In this document: positions 52,901-54,305 of the stretch, piece by piece
How positions within the stretch are numbered: position 1 is the stretch's first letter
Layout of the letters: each line of letters begins with the position of its first letter
From: Stentor coeruleus
Lineage: Eukaryota > Ciliophora > Heterotrichea > Heterotrichida > Stentoridae
Assembly (NCBI GenBank): GCA_001970955.1
Contig: MPUH01000436.1
Span: 1-54,305, forward strand
Direction: 5' to 3'
Length of the DNA stretch: 54,305 bases
Notes under the pieces: generated by a model
What the model was told of the DNA's origin: nothing
What the model saw: only the letters and a program-made list of their open reading frames with translations
Databases searched by the model: none
Made by a program: the position numbers and the translations under genes

Positions 52901-54111
52901 TACTCAGAAGAAGGTGTAGCATATTTCCATGGTTTAACCATAATTTCACCAGGGAATTTCGAATTTGCTTCTGAAGCTTCAGAAGAAAGCGTAAATTTCA
53001 AAGTTATATCAGACCTAGTATCAGACAACACTTACAACATCTCTTCCGAACAGACTCACATACCTCTAAAATCAATACAAATAATCCATCATCCTCCTGA
53101 ACCAACTCAATACTTTAACTCCTATCTCGAAGTCCTTCTTCTTGACGTAAATGACATTCTCAATACTTTAACTCCTATCTTGAAGTCCTTCTTCTTGACG
53201 TAAATGACATTCTTTTAAACGAAAGCCGCACTATAAACATAACATCAGAACAACAATATATAGGCCCATCAACATTAACTCCAACTGATGGTAACGCAAC
53301 ATTTAAATTTTATTTCATTGAATCAATAGAATCAAACATAATAATAACCTCAAAAGATATAACCTCAAGTCATACATGTATAGTCCAAAATATGCCTCCA
53401 TATTCTTTATTAGTTCTTATTATAATGTTTTGGTCTAATTGGGTTGTTCTTATTATCCTTTGGATTGCTGATAAATCTACTTTACCAGAAATCGAACACC
53501 CAACAGGTTTTTCTTTATATTGCCCAATAGTAAATATTTTCTATCCTCAACATGGGCATCAACGTGGAGCTTTTACATTAAGAACATTTTCTGAGCTTTT
53601 TGTTCTTTATACGCTTATTGGATATTTATATTATTTTGAGAATCTTATACAATCTGATCAATCAGATGGTCTTGAAAGTTTTTCAGCTTCAGATATGTAT
53701 TTAGGACTTATTGCTTTTGGTATTATGGAAGCATATTCATTTGTTGTAACACTTTTACATAATTCTGCAATAAACAATACTATTGTTAGGAAGATTGTTA
53801 CAGTTATTACTGTTGCTGTTATTGTTGGAGCTAGTGCTTGTTCTTGGGTTTTCTTATATAAAGTTACTCCACAGTATTATCTTTTCTGGATTGTTTGCTT
53901 TTTTATATACACGGCTATTCATATTTTTGTAGTTCAACCTATTATTGCCATGATGTTTGCTTGCTGTTGCTCATGCTGTGGTAAAGAGAAAGGATATTCA
54001 CCGATGATGAGTCCAAGGGATTTGAGGTCTCCGCTGATACAGAACTCGTATTTCAATTTTAGTATGCCGAGTCCTAAAGCTAATAGGGTTTCGTTGCTTC
54101 ACGTTAATTAG
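46925..54111 (+). CDS. Giant Ig/filamin-like repeat membrane protein, 9 exons
   Basis: Nine exons joined by eight 15-nt phase-0 introns give about 2290 aa once assembly duplications are counted once. Exon 1 (46925-47011) encodes a signal peptide, MTQLIIQALLYLIVLSNGYS. Exons 2-9 encode about nine units of about 205 aa, each with two beta-sandwich-like halves; recurring phrases are SNYFDVxVGIYD, a mid-unit GxxxFxxLxIxxxGTYxF, TxYFxFxVxxxDQ in the second half, and a Cys-containing end. They resemble filamin/Ig-like repeats. Exon 9 ends in about five membrane spans (from VLIIMFWSNWVVLIILWIAD), a short CCCSCC cluster and a polar tail. The segment IFYPQHGHQRGAFTLRTFSE between spans recalls polycystin-1-like proteins, but that is weak. 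It is probably a large surface protein. Apparent stops at 47633, 48797, 50192, 50825, 51464, 52091, 52100 and 52760 all lie inside introns. Confidence 0.85.
47012..47026 (+). other. 15-nt intron 1
   Basis: GTATAGCTTATTTAG, phase 0; links the signal-peptide exon to repeat 1. Confidence 0.85.
47621..47635 (+). other. 15-nt intron 2
   Basis: GTAACAATAATATAG, phase 0, at the border of repeats 1 and 2. Confidence 0.9.
48785..48799 (+). other. 15-nt intron 3
   Basis: GTAATTTATATATAG, phase 0; the exon before it holds two repeat units, with no intron at the border near 48200. Confidence 0.9.
49333..49625. repeat. 146-bp duplication around an N, inside the repeat gene
   Basis: Bases 49333-49478 and 49480-49625 are the same except A 49397 versus G 49544 (Thr versus Ala), with N at 49479. 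The total step of 147 keeps the frame, so it hides inside the ORF and adds 49 false residues. The short step (49 aa) does not match the 205-aa protein repeat, so this is a contig overlap and not a protein repeat. Confidence 0.88.
50180..50194 (+). other. 15-nt intron 4
   Basis: GTAAATTCCATATAG, phase 0; the exon before it also holds two units and an assembly duplication. Confidence 0.9.
50813..50827 (+). other. 15-nt intron 5
   Basis: GTGATGTTTATTTAG, phase 0; the only one of the nine with G at position 3. Confidence 0.9.
51452..51466 (+). other. 15-nt intron 6
   Basis: GTAACTTTTATATAG, phase 0, at a repeat border. Confidence 0.9.
52088..52102 (+). other. 15-nt intron 7
   Basis: GTATAAGATATTTAG, phase 0, at a repeat border; contains two in-frame stops if unspliced. 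Confidence 0.9.
52748..52762 (+). other. 15-nt intron 8
   Basis: GTAAAAATTATATAG, phase 0, before the last repeat. Confidence 0.9.
53108..53213. repeat. 53-bp tandem duplication causing a frameshift
   Basis: Bases 53108-53160 and 53161-53213 are the same but for one C/T difference (atctcgaa versus atcttgaa). No N lies between. Fifty-three is not a multiple of three, so the frame of the last exon breaks and stops at 53201. Counting one copy carries the repeat straight into the membrane domain. Confidence 0.88.
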
Positions 54112-54305
54112 ATAAGATAGGATAAATTTTATGGCTTTTAAATTGGCATTCGTTGGGTTGGAGCTTTTTAAAGAAACTTTAGGAGTTTTTTTTATTAATT
54201 TTAGATGAATAAAATGGATTTTTAGGTTTTTATTTTAATATTGAGTTTTTTTATGATAGGACTATTAAAGTTTATTTCAGTTAGGCAGAATATTAAAACT
54301 TATCT
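54112..54305. other. 3' flank of the repeat gene
   Basis: G-rich and C-poor on the plus strand, like the 3' flanks of ATG5 and the MORN gene. No gene was seen before the window ends. Confidence 0.4.

Overview
The window reads as macronuclear DNA of a heterotrich ciliate, most probably Stentor or a close relative. The evidence is AT-rich sequence, long ORFs that read through in the standard code, and nine introns of exactly 15 nt that all fit GTRN6ATNTAG. Ciliary and autophagy genes lie close together. TGG supplies every Trp in the long ORFs, and every confidently ended gene stops with TAA or TAG, so a code with UGA = Trp (as in Blepharisma) is unlikely.

Layout. 1-3.5 kb: a decayed ORF, an orphan 513-aa protein and a small, probably frameshifted ORF. 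3.7-15.4 kb: two giant tandem paralogues (1855 and 1921 aa) on the minus strand, each joining a GBP/VLIG-like GTPase domain, a long Cys/His-rich metal-binding region and a C-terminal VWA domain. 15.4-19 kb: a small secreted protein and a CCDC42/CFAP73-like axonemal coiled-coil protein with one 15-nt intron. 20-21.8 kb: a broken VPS15 remnant divergent from an intact ATG5, so two autophagy genes share an 84-bp gap. 23.4-30.1 kb: a kinesin-12 (KIF15-like) motor and a long coiled coil, apparently one gene broken at three places. 30.5-43.2 kb: a J-domain membrane protein, a coiled-coil protein, a CCCH+RING protein divergent from a MORN-repeat protein, two unidentified proteins, a decayed gene, ribosomal protein uS5 and a PH + papain-like fusion. 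43.2-46.9 kb: gene-poor DNA with a decayed gene and a relic ISXO2/Merlin-type transposase. 46.9-54.1 kb: one large secretory-pathway gene (about 2290 aa) with a signal peptide, about nine Ig/filamin-like repeat units of about 205 aa, and a multi-pass membrane C-terminus. Its apparent in-frame stops are all 15-nt phase-0 introns, most of them at the same place in each repeat.

Quality. Six places carry short direct duplications (19-146 bp). Four are separated by a single N, and four of the six differ between copies. They look like contig overlaps that were never merged, and two of them create frameshifts. Other frameshifts (VPS15, the coiled-coil tail, several small ORFs) are not explained this way and may be real decay or homopolymer errors.
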